A stretch of DNA of 64,000 nt from Rhizophagus clarus (GCA_015698045.1 BLAL01000228.1:857001-921000); one strand, 5' to 3'; counted from the stretch's first letter, positions 21,606 through 34,277 are shown. Translations and numbers: made by a program. The notes: generated by a model from the letters alone, not told the origin.

Positions 21606-24160
21606 AATAATCGCGTAAATAGATTACAAGCGTTGTTTGACGTACTCGTTGTTTGAAAAGTATATTATTAGTAACCGATCCTGTTTATATAATACTATTT
21701 TCAAACTACAGTATGTAACATATACTGTACTTCCCGCATCGTATATTTTTTGTTTTCAAACTTTTTCATTTTGCAATATTTGAAAAAGTACACTAATTAA
21801 ATCTTTTTTTTTTCTAGACACATAGGGATAGTTGTTGTGAAACACATACTATGGTGTCGAGCAGTCGTATTTTACGTACTGTATACTTTCGATACATTTT
21901 AGTGTATTTAAAATTAAAATACATAAATATAAGTATACGTATTAATTTAACCATAATTCTAATTGGAATACCACGAATATCTCGATACATTGTTGCATTA
22001 TCGGCGATAACCTAAAAAAAAATGATACTACCGAACACAGCACCCCGAGTCTTGTTCAAGAAAATACTGGAATTGCGAGTTGAATTAGTACCCCGTATTA
22101 AGGAAGGTATCATTGCTGGGGGTACTGTATGCAACGCCATACGCCTGTACGATATATAGTGAAATACATCGAATACCACTAATACATATAATACAAAAAA
22201 TTAAATTCGCTCTCTTGTAAGGTAACGTCACAGAAATAATAATTTACTTAAAAGTTGACAAGTTGTACGTACTATATGGAATAAATAGTACCAAAATATA
22301 CCCAGGAACGTTTTGTTATTTCGATCCATCAAGTCGGAATTTAATTTGGACTGCCATTATGTTAGTAAATTAGTGACTTCGGCCGAAATTAAAATCCGTT
22401 AACTTTCCATATTTCTTGTCATCTTATCTTTAATCACGTCTTAACATTCTGCTGACTCGAACATTTCTTTTTTTTTTTACGCTTCATTTCTTGATTTTCA
22501 TATAAAATTCCTTTTCACAAATATTCTAATGACGATAACAGAAAATTGTTTTTTGATGATTTCAAAAATATTTTTAATAATATTTTTCCGATCAAAATAT
22601 CTAAATTATGATAAATCTAAACCAAGAAAAAATGAGAGACTCATTTATTGATTATAGCTACGATAAATGTGGTTTAATAAAAAATTTAAGAAATAATTTT
22701 AATATATTACAAGTATGGTAATTTCTGCAACAAAGTTTCTCATACCAATCGAATGTGATTATGAAACTATACAAGAGCTTTACCTAACGTTATCTTTAGT
22801 ATTAATTTGCTATAAAGGTTCAAACGCCAGTTCCATATTTAGATTACATTGCTTATTTAACAAAGAACGTAAAAGTTTTTGGTATATTTCTTCCTTTTTT
22901 TTCTAACAAGAAAGAAATCTTAATAACAATTTATTGATTTTGTCATCTGGAATAAAATTGTTCCATCAGGAAAGTGCTTATTTTCCTTAATCGTAATTAT
23001 TGTAAAAATTATACGATTGATACATTTTAACGTATAGCGTAACAGATTACACAACGTAATTCTAAATGAATGATTGGTTTCAAAAATTTCCCATTGAAAA
23101 ACGTGTGAAACGTATTGCAAATTGCATTTTATTTATTTTCATTCCCCATTGCCCCAATAATTTCGTTTACGTAATGAAACCTTATTCAATGATTATCACG
23201 TGGATCATCGACTGATACTCGATCAAAAACTGGTTTATTAAGTAATATCTAACGCCTATCTACTATCTTTATTTCTTTCACTTTTTAATACTAGATAAAA
23301 TGCTAATTTTTCTTTTACAGTTTACTATTATTACATTAAATGAAAAATGATTTTGTTTCTACTTTAGGTTATGTAATTTTGTGAGATTTACAGCGTATTC
23401 TATTTTAAGTATGGTACTCCGATTTTTTTATTGTCCAAGTCGGTATCAGATATTCAATTTTTATTTTCGAGAATTTTCTTTCATTTAATGGAATCTTCCT
23501 AATTGACCATCTTTTCCAAAAATAAAAATAATTCTGAATGCAATGACAAACGAATATTATCATAATAATCACAATAGCTATTTTACAATTTTTATGCGGG
23601 TCTTTAATAGACCGAATATTATTATGAAGCGTAAGCAAAACTATTATATTGACTCCTATTGGCCGCCACAGCATCCCTAACGATAAAAAGGGGTGTCGGT
23701 ATTTTTTTTTTACCCACGTCTAATAGAGATTCTTTTTTGTATTACATTATTACATTACATTGCTTAACGATGAAATCGATAAATCGATGATAAAACAAAT
23801 GCAAATTTATTGAGAGATTCGCGACTTCACGTATAATTCTTCCATAGTATGATAATTGTTAATTTCTTATATGATCGAGGGATAATAAGGAGAGATCTTT
23901 TTCGAATTAGAGGGAAATAATTTGGGTTGCAACTTGCAATGTCCCAATGTCTTATTCCGAAATTAGATCAAATACATGAATTTATCAAAAATTTTGATTG
24001 TAACCAATTTACAAAAATAATGTCGTGTGTAATTTTACTAATTATTATAATTATATTATTGTCCTGTATATTATTAATTATTCTACATGATATTATCGTA
24101 ATTTCTACAAAGTAATATCTAAATTTCATTATCATTATATTATATTAACTCAATTCTCCA
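21606..24160. other. Long gene-poor AT-rich region
   Basis: No supported gene. Around 21820-22330 the sequence is less AT-rich and shows loosely inverted pieces (TTTCGATACATTTTAGTGTA near 21886 and a diverged counterpart near 22150-22190), suggesting an old repeat. Short open frames at 22715-22906, 23405-23674 and 23927-24115 show no family features. Confidence 0.4.
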
Positions 24161-24166
24161 AACGTA

Positions 24167-24814
24167 TCAAACGTATAACATTTCAAGTTTTAACATTCTA
24201 GTAACACTAACATTTTTTCTTTTAAAAGATTCCCAAAAATCTTCTTCACCTTCCAACATTCTAAAAATAATTGAAGCATTAATTTTAATACGCTTAATTT
24301 CCTGATTTTCATACCAAAATCCTTTAACGAAAATGCAACCATCATTTCTTTGTTCGTGAGCATTATAATAATGACTTGTAGGTAATCTCCAGTAAATTAC
24401 TCTACCTTTACAAAGATATTCTAATGATAACTCTGCTTGTGCATTTAATGATGACAGTATTAATGTTGATGATTGTAATGGTGAATGTGATGTTGTTAAT
24501 TTTGTTGTGGAAGAAGGAGAAGGTGAGATTTCAAAAGAAAATTTTCCATCCTTTGGATCATAATATGTTGATTTGATATTTAATTTATTATCTGCTCGAA
24601 CTTGATGATTCTAAATTAAAATGAGAGAAAAATTATAATATGAAAAAAAAAAAAATAACAAAAATCACATATTGCTTTCTTAAATGTTTTCCCCTTTTTT
24701 ACCATAAATTCAAAGTCTTTCTTTAACTTTTGAGAAAATTCGTCGTTGATTACCACAGAAACTAACAACCTCCATTTATTATTAACATATCGAAGATTAA
24801 TAAATCTTTCACAA
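24167..24814 (-). CDS. 3' part of a hypothetical spliced gene
   Basis: Two exons can be seen on the minus strand, 24814-24703 and 24610-24167, joined by a 92-bp GT-AG intron in phase 0. The first starts after a TTTGCAG acceptor and reads CERFINLRYVNNKWRLLVSV. The second reads NHQVRADNKLNIKSTYYDPK, passes through a Ser/Thr-rich stretch, then LEYLCKGRVIYWRLPTSHYY, and ends FKRKNVSVTRMLKLEMLYV with a TGA stop. Upstream exons are not visible; the DNA beyond 24815 is A/T runs. A fragment resembling the end of the TIR element at 58.4-59.6 kb lies near 25008-25022, so an insertion may have cut the gene. The family is not recognised. Confidence 0.5.
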
Positions 24815-24819
24815 CTGCA

Positions 24820-26060
24820 AACAAAAACAACAGAACAAAAAAAAAAATAAAAATAACAATTGTGTCAACTTAATTATAGAATAATTTTAAAATTTCCTTC
24901 AAAAAAAAAAAAAATTATACATATATATACATATCAAAAACGTGCCTCATGTCTTGAAGTACTTCAGTAAGTATCTTTATAAGGATTTCGTTAGGGAGCC
25001 TGTCACACATCTCTTTTTTTCAAAGTTCGTGCTAAAGAGAAAATAAGGAGAAACTAGTGCAGATTAATAATCAATATCTGATATTGTTTATGGCGTAAAA
25101 AGAAAAAAAAATAATGTTTGATGCGTCAGCTTTTTTTTTTTATCATGCAAAATAACCTGATAAATTTAAAAAAAAAACAGGCAAATCACGTGCCGAACAT
25201 GACATACATGGATGACGTACAGTACATAAAAAAAAATCCACATTTTTCATCTAAATTCTTTTAGAATAAATGGCAACTTTATATTTGGACTCAAATGATG
25301 ACATTACCATCAAGTTAAAATTTTAAACAATAACCAGCATGCTTATCAACATGTTCAATTACTTCAATGTCAAACTTTATAAATTAATAAATTAACCTAA
25401 TGCATAGAATTGCAGCAGAACGGTTATTTTGTACGTAATACAATATAAATGGTTAGGGAAAATTGTTATTTTTGTCCCAAAATCATTGATAAGAAATCTC
25501 GATTTTCTCTTATTACTAACCAAATTTGGTAATATTTCAATTTCGTTTGTGAAGCCTATGACATTTTTATTGAGTATTAGATTTAGCGTGATAAAGGGAA
25601 ATTAAAAAGGAAATTCAATAAGAATTTCTATACATTTCCGTCTTACTTATACTTGTGAGATTGCTATATTTATTAAAAATTAATCCTAAAATTGACAATA
25701 AACCTGATCATCATTTTATAAATAATAAAAAATATAAATATAATCAAAGTTGATCAATTCGGCGTTTTTTTTTTATTAAACATTTTTTCAGGTAAAAAAA
25801 AATTTTTTTTTTTTTTTTTTTTTTTATCTTTCTACAGATAAAAAAAACATAATGTTAAAAGTCAATTTTGAAAATCTTTATAATATAAATAGTTGCACGA
25901 ATTAAAAAAAATTACATCATTATGATGCAAATATATTTGAAAGATTTAACATTTTTTGTGTGTAATATATAAAAGACCTTTTTTTTTTAAACTAAATTTA
26001 TAAGAAATCAAATTTTTAAATCAATTTTTTTTTTTTTACTGCGCTAATTTCCATATCTTA
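24820..26060. other. AT-rich region with transposon-end relic
   Basis: No gene seen. The word CCTGTCACACATCTC near 25009 resembles the inner part of the 31-bp terminal repeat of the element at 58368-59616. The rest is AT-rich with T runs at about 25800 and 26025 ahead of the kinase-like gene. Confidence 0.4.
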
Positions 26061-26074
26061 AAGCCCTTCACAAA

Positions 26075-27977
26075 ATGGCACCATTTCAAACGATCGAACA
26101 TCATACCGGTAAATATTATCGAAACCTTTCTTTATCTGGAGTTTTAGTAACAATTTTAGCTAATATTTGTAACTATAATTATAGATATAGCGTTAGAACA
26201 TGAAACAACCCATACGCTCAATGAAAAACCTTTGGCTGAAGTGATTACTTTGTGTCAAGAAAGAGGTAAAATATTAATTAAATTTTATTGATATTCGAAT
26301 TTATAATTAATCATTATTTATTTATTTCTTTCTTTCTTTTATGAAGGAATAAGTACAGAAGGCGATAAACCCACTTTGATACAAGCATTACTGGATTGGG
26401 TAAATATAACGTGAAAAATTATAAATTACTCAAAAAAAAAAAAAAAAAAATTTATTCTTATCCACTTTTATTTAGAAGTTATTTGCGCGACCTGTTCCAG
26501 CGCCTTCTACGCCTAGACTTTTCTCAGTCGATGGATCAAATGGATTAAAACAAGATAAAATTTGTTCCTTATCATCGTTATTTTTGGACAGTGACGCGTG
26601 TGAAATAAGATTTGAGGATTTAGAAATCGGTAGAAAAGTAGGTTCTGGAGGTTTTAAAGATTGTTATGCCGGAAAATACAAAGGAGTGAGTATTGGTACA
26701 GGAATATTTTCTTTCTCGGCAAGATAATAATATGAAATCGATTAAACAATTTTTCTTTTTTTAGCAAGCTGTTGCCGTTGGAGAAATTCGCGTAGTTAAT
26801 TTTAGTGAATCTGATCTTAAAGAAACGAAGCATGAAATTAATGTCCTAAAGTAGGTACATATTATTATATTCCTTTCATTTATAATGTCTTTTCTAATGA
26901 TTTCCTTTCGGATATAACAGGCAATTACGTCACGAGAATATCATTCAATTCATAGGAATAAGTACTAATACTAAACAATTATATATCGTAACCGAGTTTT
27001 GTGATAATGGCGATTTATTTGATTATATGAGAAAAGTACCAAAACCACCTTTTACTCAACAGGTTCGTAATTTCTGATTAATGTATTTTTCGAGGGTTTT
27101 AAACTTACATTCTTTTTTTTTTTTTGAAAGATTATGTTTATGCATGACATTGCACTTGGTATCACATATTTACACACTCGTCGTCCAAGCATTATTCATA
27201 GAGTAAGTCGTTAGCAAATTGGCACATTCGCATATTTTTTTTCTCTTAAGGATAATAATTAACGTTGTACATACGTATTACTATATATACGTATTTTTAG
27301 GATTTGAAATCTATGAATATATTGGTATGGACTATATGATTTACTTTTCCTTCGATAATTCGATAATTCGATAATTTAGATCAATTTACTAAGTTATGTT
27401 ATCTTCTATAGATATCCGAAAACTTACGGGCGAAAATTAATGATTTTGGATTAGCTCGTATTAGACCAAAAGCGAATGCAAGTATGCATACCCAATGTGG
27501 TACTCCAAATTGGCAAGCACCAGAATTTTGGACTCCTAATCCAAGTTATACTGAAAAGGTATTATACAAGAATTTTTAATTATAATTAAATAATAACAAT
27601 GATGTTATTTTCTAAAAAAAATCATTTTTTTTTTTAGGTTGATGTATATGCTGCTGCACTTATTTTCTGGGAAATTTTGACATGGGGAGAGGCTGGATAC
27701 CCTTATCAAAACTTTAATGAACATCAACTGTATGAGGCCGTTAGAGATAGAGATATTCGTCCACCAATATGGGAATTGAAGAATTATCCGACTACACTTC
27801 TTACATTAATTCAAGAAATGTGGCAAAAACGTCCCTCGGCGGTAAATTACCATTTTCTTTTAAAAAGAAAAATTCAAATTAATTAAAAATCGACTAATTT
27901 TTTTCTCATTCTAATCTTGACTTTAGCGACCAAGTATGGCTCAAGTGGTCGATTCGCTTGTTCAATATTTAAGTTAA
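26075..27977 (+). CDS. SAP-domain TKL-like protein kinase, eleven exons, β3 lysine replaced
   Basis: The exons are 26075-26108, 26185-26265, 26347-26399, 26476-26685, 26765-26850, 26921-27062, 27131-27202, 27301-27324, 27412-27558, 27638-27841 and 27927-27977. All introns are GT-AG and the frame is continuous for 367 residues. Residues about 27-56 (LAEVITLCQERG, GDKPTLIQALLDW) fit a SAP-type DNA-binding helix pair. The kinase domain starts near 102, with glycine loop GSGGFKDCY (112-120), HRDLKSMN (225-232), DFG (245-247), APEFW, and DVYAAALIFWEIL. At the usual VAIK position the sequence is AVAVGEIRV with Gly132, so the catalytic lysine is absent. It may be a pseudokinase or use another lysine as WNK kinases do. 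Protein substrate signalling near chromatin is inference from the SAP domain. Confidence 0.85.
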
Positions 27978-27984
27978 ATTATTA

Positions 27985-29170
27985 TATCTCCTCTATTTAT
28001 TAATGAAAAATATTAGAAAAAAAAAATTTTTTTTCAAAGATTTAACATTATCTTAACGTATATCATGAGAGGGATTTCACGTAAAAAAGGACTATACCGA
28101 AAAGTAAGCGTTGATTCCCGGATATTTGTGGGACCGGTATACTTGAAACCCAGATCTCAAGACATATGGAAGTAGTGCCGCAAAAGCCTTTTTGCCGTGA
28201 AATTAGAGTTCACGAAAGAATAAAGAACATTACCACGAACATTTTAATTTTATTATTATTTTCCTTTTTTTTTTTTTTTTTTTTTTTTTGTAAAATAATT
28301 GTTCGGTGTCTTTTTTTTATAACCATTATATTATCTTATTTACCTTACTACTTAAACTCCCTTGTTAATTGTTATCTTGCATTTATTTTAAATTTATTTG
28401 AAATTGAAATATAATCTTTTTAAAAAAAAAATTCTCAAGTTCTCTTAATGTCATTTTATTTTGAGAATTTTTATATTTATAATTTTATGTATATTAAAAA
28501 TTGGGATATTGATAAATTCAAAAATTGAAAGTAGAGTAGTTCATATTTTTTTCCTTTTTTTTTTTTCTATCCATCATTACTCCTATTATCTATCTATTAG
28601 TTATACAATTAACGCTCATTACCTTATAATATTAAATCAATATTTTTCTTAATCCTTGTTCTCTTAATACTCGATTATTTGATACTCCTCAAAAACGTTT
28701 ATCATTAATAAAAATAATAATAAAAAGCATTTGGCAAACAAAACTTTTTTTTATGTATTTAGAAATACTGTAAAATTAATTATATCTATCATAACTGAAA
28801 TATACTATTATCCCTTATTTCTTTGCCTTCAAAAGAATATTATGAGTAAATTTATCTTAGAAATCATTAATATAATAATTTATTTATTAATCGATTTTAT
28901 TCCCTTATTTGTTTTTTTTTTACTTGACGAGCTTCAATAAAAATTTCCTCATGATTTCAAAATATGATTGATGAGTCCCGGAAGGTGACCATGTTTTTGT
29001 ATATTATGATATGAACTAATTAACACATCTTATTTTGAAAGCAAAATTTTTAACAAAATTCATAATTGATAATTTTTTTTTCTTTATTCATCTTTATTTT
29101 AAACAGTTGTATATATCATTTAAGATTTCAGAGAAGTCAAGAAAGCCTATCAGTGTATTAGGAAACAGAA
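27985..29170. other. AT-rich region without gene
   Basis: Only T-rich low-complexity DNA is seen (poly-T near 28264-28290 and 28550-28566). The short frames it contains are hydrophobic artefacts of T-rich sequence. Confidence 0.5.
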
Positions 29171-29184
29171 TTAAAGCGCTAATT

Positions 29185-29585
29185 AAAAAAAGTACTTATT
29201 CTACTGTACGCAATAATTGCAGTTTATATTGGCCTGCGTTCTCTATACTCGTATCTTCTACGATCCACTCTATTTCTCTAGGCGGCCTGAGCTAATGCTT
29301 AAAACAAAGCAAACAAAGCAATTATTAATATAAATGCAATGAATTAATGAGAAAATCAGTTATATAATAAATACTTACGTTCTGCTAGCCAGAACCCGTC
29401 TGAGAGTTCCTGATGGAACCATATCCGTTGTTAGTCATCAGGGTCAAGTACACTCTGGACTTTGAAGAACCCGAATGTGAAACAGCAATATTACGCAACA
29501 CAATCAACACAACCAAAAGAAAAACCTTGTCTGGTCGTCATAGGATCCATTATCCGAAGATAAGATCGATTAACCGCTTGGTCTT
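29185..29585 (-). pseudogene. Possible spliced-gene remnant, unrecognised
   Basis: Two less AT-rich blocks lie on the minus strand. The upstream one (about 29555-29390) has an open frame without a clear start, including VFLLVVLIVLRNIAVSHSG and YLTLMTNNGYGSIRNSQTG. It is followed by a good GTAAGT donor near 29380. The second (about 29294-29200) begins after a CATTAG acceptor and reads LRPPREIEWIVEDTSIENAG then QYKLQLLRTVE and a stop. The frames do not join cleanly across the intron. This looks like a decayed host gene, but chance is possible. Confidence 0.25.
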
Positions 29586-30298
29586 GATGTAATTAAGGTA
29601 TATTGAAGTTCATCTATCCATTTGAAAAATTTTTTAAATCAAACTTCACCTAGTAGTTTGTTTTTTTCAATTAGTTTTTCAGGTAAATGAATCGGTCTTT
29701 ATAATTCTAGAAACAACTATTAAAACCTTCAAAGTGCACCCACGCTATTTCTAGTAGATAACATTTCTGATGAAAATGTACAATTAAAAGCGATCAAACG
29801 CTTCTTTGAAAAAAATTAAATAGAAAGGTAAAACAGTTACTGAACTTTGACCTATAATAGCAATGTATTCAGAATCTAAACAACAGAGTCAGAAAGATTT
29901 CAGTTACATGTGGCGCACTCTCTCTTGATGTATAATATGGGAGGTGAATTTTTCTTAATACTTGAAGATTTAAATACATCGGAGTGTTTGATGCTAGTTG
30001 TCACAATGTTTCATTCTTGGCATCATCGTCAATGTTTCTAGTAAGAGGAATAGTTTTCTTTTAATTTGAAGCTATAAAATTCCATTCCCTTTTTTTGAAT
30101 AATTTTTCCTTCAAATTTTGAATGTAATTTTTTATTATTGTAATTGGGTTGCACTTTTATCCCGTTCTCTACATAAAATATTATTCGTTAAACGCCATAA
30201 TTTCCTTTCTATCTTTTGAAATAATGCAAAACTAGATACCTGAAAAAAATACTATAAAATCTAATACTAGATTTTTCATCCATTAAATTTCTTGGAAA

Positions 30299-30860
30299 TT
30301 ATCGACAATCTTCACAATATTCAGAGATTAAACGTAAAAGTTGAGAGATTTGTTCTTCGGATTCTTGATTCCTTTTTCCAACCAAATGACTTGAATTAGT
30401 ATCTTTAATTACCTGAATAATTCTTACAGCCACGAAGTAAGATATACTAATTTTAAGGACTCGTAATTTAAGATAATTTTCAAATTTCAATTGCTTATGT
30501 GAACAGTGACATTACGATATCTACTACATTAGTTAATTTTGTAAAGAAGACTATTATAAAAGGATACGTTATTTTCAATAGTTAAACCCAAATAAATAAT
30601 ATCCTGTTTTTACCACTATCGCACCACCAACGGTCCCATATTTGCTTTTTAACTAGTATTCTCATTAACATTATCCCTAATTATGAGTGATTTCAAAATT
30701 GGTCGAATTTGAATAAACTTCCTAAGTGTTGTAGGATTCGAACAAGTAAGATCAATATCAAGTTTTTCTACCGGTTTACTTATTTCTGCTAAATCCTTCG
30801 GGTAATTGAGATAAAATAGTTCTAAAAATGATTTCGCTTTATCAAGTTATCTTTATTTAA
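30299..30860 (-). pseudogene. F-box/LRR-type protein remnant
   Basis: On the minus strand, an open stretch near 30860-30660 reads KSFLELFYLNYPKDLAEISK and later LDIDLTCSNPTTLRKF, IQIRPILKSLIIRDN. A second at 30490-30299 reads YLKLRVLKISISYFVAVRII. Both are in the style of the leucine-rich repeat part of the large F-box family of Rhizophagus. The N-terminal F-box and the DNA between the two pieces are lost or scrambled. F-box proteins recruit substrates to SCF ubiquitin ligases; this copy is too broken to do so. Confidence 0.5.
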
Positions 30861-30956
30861 TAATAAGTTCCAAGGATTCTTCTATAATAAGGACTTAACA
30901 ATAAAATTATTAGTTGTGAATACAATAAATATAAGGTTAAGACATGCACAAGACAC

Positions 30957-31538
30957 TTATTTTTTTTTTTTTTTTCGCAGTATATCCAAATTAGTAATAT
31001 TTATTAATGCATATGTTGAATCCATCGAACCTGTTAACATTAAATGATGATAATTTGGATGAAAATCCATACAAAATATTCCTCCCTTGTGAATATTATT
31101 CGTAAGTAATGATAATTGAATAGATTTATCTGCTGATCCTGTGATTATAGTAGGAATCTCTGAGAATTGATATTCTCCATCACTAAAATTTCTTATTGGA
31201 AGTGTTTGTGTGCGTACGCTCAAAATATTATTATTATGAATTTGTGAAAATGATTCGCAAAGATATCGAGGATATTTATTATTCCCTGGTATAATCAAAT
31301 AATCATCAATGCTCCTTTCCAACGATATATTTTCAACATTAGATTGTAATTGATTAAATAGATATTCTTGAATAATTGCCGTTAATGGTTCATTAATTTG
31401 TTCATTATTTTGTTCTTCTTCAATAATTTCTTTTGCTTTTTGGTGAAAAGCTTCTAAAGTTGAAGTATAATTATTATTTTCCAGAAATTTTAATATCAAG
31501 AAATGTGTAAGTGTTAAAAAATTAGGATTCGATGGCAT
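30957..31538 (-). pseudogene. LisH/WD40 protein, 3'-truncated
   Basis: The 193-residue frame begins with a LisH dimerisation motif (LTHFLILKFLENNNYTSTLE, about residues 10-29). After a Glu/Asn-rich linker it enters a WD40 repeat region (TIITGSADKSIQLSLL near 128, then GGIFCMDFHPNYHHLMLTGS near 150). WD40 proteins of this type usually have about six or seven blades and over 400 residues; here only the first two or so are left. The frame runs into a 15-base A tract and stops, and the next blades are not found downstream. No intron is needed within the 579 coding bases. It is a truncated host gene, and the A tract raises the question of a retrocopy. Confidence 0.6.
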
Positions 31539-31559
31539 TTTTAAAAATGAAGTATGTTA

Positions 31560-32620
31560 TGAGAACTTTGCCCTATAAGAGAGAGTTTATAAGTATATTT
31601 TTTTTTTGCTTTCAATCCTTAAATTATAAATAAAAAGATGAAACTTTGTTTATAATTAAGAAAAAATTCAATGATTTTTTTAATCTCGTGTATCTTGAAA
31701 AATGATATTACATATAATTGATTCTAAACCAAAGACCAACCAGCATTACATGATTATAAAAAGATTATCCAATAACATATTATAGTTTAAACCTTGATTT
31801 TTTTATTTTTGTAAAGAGAAGTCTCCAGATTTCTTCACGCTTGTAATGTATCCATGCTTATCATTTGGGAATTCGATTGAATACAACCCTATATAGAAAT
31901 AAAAGTGTTAATTTCTTGATCTATTTAATATTAGACTTTCTAAATGAAAATAAAACTTTTTTTATACCATTTGTAAAACTCTTACTAAAATTGTTTTAAA
32001 TAATTAACAATGCCTAAAAATAGACAATGCATTGGGTCTTCAATCATAAATCGAATTGGGTCGAAGTATGGTAAATGTAGCAATTCAGACCATCTTGCTT
32101 ACTAACATCATCGTTGCCATCGTGATTATGATCTTCATAGTTGTTATTATTATAATCATTGCCACTATCACCGCTGTTTTTATCATCGTTGTTTTATCAT
32201 CATTGCTTTTGATCTCAAGGAATTCTATCATTTCATACCAGTTTGTTTCATAAAATGTTTTCGTAAAGTGCCTAAATTGAGATTTACTCGTGCTTGTCAT
32301 GCTTGTGCACATATTACTCTTCTTTTGGCCACAAGTATGACGGCTTCTTCTATGTTTGTGCAGGATTTCATGTGTTTAATTGTTCGTGCATAAGATTGTA
32401 TCTTGGTCTCAACAAAATCTTATTATGTTAACCTGTAAGATTGACCTCTTCTTAGGTTATTATGGTAATAAGAGCTTTTCATTAAAGTACTTAAAATCAA
32501 TTAAATCATATCCAGAAAATATGAAGCATTTTTAACTCTTTGTAAAATCTTTATGTAATAAAAAAAACCTCCTATATTAAATCTTACTTGGGCATCTTCT
32601 AAAATTAAATGAATGGGAAT
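31560..32620. other. AT-rich intergenic region
   Basis: No gene seen. A degenerate (ATC/ATT/GTT)n triplet-rich stretch lies at about 32100-32215. Confidence 0.5.
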
Positions 32621-32627
32621 AATAGCA

Positions 32628-32849
32628 TTATTCAAATGATAGTTTCCTTAATTCACATTCAGCTTTTCCTACAAGTTGCATAATTCTCTCAGAATCTGTT
32701 TCATTCTTATTTGCATGATTAGAATCTCTTATTTTACGATACGCATAATCTCTAAAATTACAACTAGAAAATTTTTGACTCTCTCTAAGAAGTGGACGAT
32801 AAAAATGGGGAATATATATCTGATTTGGTAATACTTGTTTTGATGTCAT
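32628..32849 (-). CDS. ISD11/LYRM4-like LYR-motif protein, short
   Basis: The 73-residue protein has the LYR-family signature near the N-terminus (FYRPLLRESQKF, residues 16-27) followed by FRDYAYRKIRDSNHANKNET, which is closely in the style of ISD11. ISD11 binds and stabilises the cysteine desulfurase Nfs1 in the mitochondrial matrix during Fe-S cluster assembly, with acyl-carrier protein as partner. The usual length is about 85-100 residues. Here the C-terminal helix ends early (LVGKAECELRKLSFE), so this may be a shortened second copy rather than the working gene. No intron is needed. Confidence 0.6.
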   Translation of the reverse strand: MTSKQVLPNQIYIPHFYRPLLRESQKFSSCNFRDYAYRKIRDSNHANKNETDSERIMQLVGKAECELRKLSFE

Positions 32850-32911
32850 AATATTCTTTTTAAAAATGATTTCGTTTTAGATAATTTTCTTGATCTGGAA
32901 AGTATACTTAG

Positions 32912-33301
32912 CTAATCATCTTCATTGCCTGCGTTTTTAATTGTCTGTTCTTTTTCTGTCTCCTTGTATAGATAAAATTTGGTATTCCACAGCTTGACAT
33001 TACAAATTTCATCGCTGCTGGAATGATATCGAATATTGTCTGAATAATATGTGGGTTTATACCTATAATAGACCTGTGACAAAATTTGGGGAGAAACCAA
33101 AAAAAGTAAGGTTAGTTAAGTTAAAAAAGTCAAGCCACTTCCGTTTAGAACGTACCAGTTTTTAAGAAAGTCTCTCTTAGTCGCGTTGACTTTTAGATAT
33201 TTGATCTCCCAATGATAGAACGATAGATCATTATGTTGCACGGGTTCCCCACTTATATACTTGTACAAACTTATATACTTGTACAAAACATCATCAACCA
33301 A
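32912..33301 (-). other. Two short open frames, uncertain
   Basis: Frames at 32912-33100 and 33116-33301 are not recognised. The second contains an exact 18-bp tandem duplication (CTTATATACTTGTACAAA twice, about 33251-33286), which encodes the repeated YKYIS. They could be remnants of a gene upstream of the ISD11-like gene. Confidence 0.2.
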
Positions 33302-33751
33302 TCATAATTAGGATTTTGTTTTCCAATCTATTAAATCTATTTTATTGTTGTGATTCTTCTTTTAACTTCCTATTATTATTTTACAAGTGATTAATTTCAT
33401 TGCTGAATTTGGGTCCTGGAGCAGATTATAATAAGGTCTCGAGTCGAGAAATCGCAGATAGTGTTACGGGTCTTGAAATCACGAGTGTCCCAGCTCATGA
33501 TTCTGGATAAAGACCACTTTCCTTGCTGTTACTTTTTTTATTTTCTTTTCTGTCGGTGCTATATAACAGTTGCCGATCATCTAGTTTTTTTCAACTTTGT
33601 AAAGTGTTTCCTTATTAATTTCTTAGCTTCTTTGTTTTTGAGCTGTAGACAAAAAAAAAAAAAAAATGATGGTTATGTTTATGAAACTTTAGTAGTATTA
33701 ATAGCTCAACGCTGCATTGTTACCTGCTGATATTTTTATTTTTATTTCGAA

Positions 33752-33791
<40 letters not shown>

Positions 33792-34276
33792 CTTTCTCCT
33801 TATCATACTGGGTGCTCTATAAAAAAATATTTTATTTTTATCAACATTTGTTTAATAATGTTATACGAGTGTTATACGAGCTAAATAAATAAATGATCGT
33901 GATTACAGTATGACTCAAATTAGTTGTGTTAGGTTGCAACATATTTCTTATTTTATTATTTTATTTGTCAAGTTTGTTTAATGACTAATAATTGTAGCAC
34001 ATAATAGAATTTACTTCGCAGAGTTGCGACCTTTGTGATTGATGGATCTTCTATCTTTCGACTGACTTGTTTAAAAATTATTCAAGCATTTAAAACTTAA
34101 TAAATAAATTTATTGCTTATCTGTTTATATCCTTTTTTATTAAAACTTATTTCCTTCGTTATCCACAAATATAATCAAGATTATGATTATTTTCTTTTTT
34201 CTTTCAAAAGTTTTATTGCCCGTATTTAGTAATTCGTGTGACAATTAACGAATATTCTCAATTCGAATCGTTTCTC
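33302..34276. other. AT-rich region without gene
   Basis: The main feature is a poly-T tract of about 36 bases near 33756-33790. No coding evidence. Confidence 0.5.
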
Positions 34277-34277
34277 A

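Noticed and set aside
22715-24115. Short frames at 22715-22906, 23405-23674 and 23927-24115 as genes
   Set aside because: Mostly hydrophobic, T-rich low-complexity translations without family features or splice structure.
28166-28940. Small membrane protein genes
   Set aside because: Phe/Leu/Ile-rich frames arise from poly-T and AT-rich DNA; no other support.
30957-31538. Proven processed retrocopy of the LisH/WD40 gene
   Set aside because: There is an A tract at the end but no target-site duplication could be found around it.
32056-32312. Ile/Val-rich or Met/Thr-rich proteins on either strand
   Set aside because: Explained by a degenerate ATC/ATT triplet repeat.
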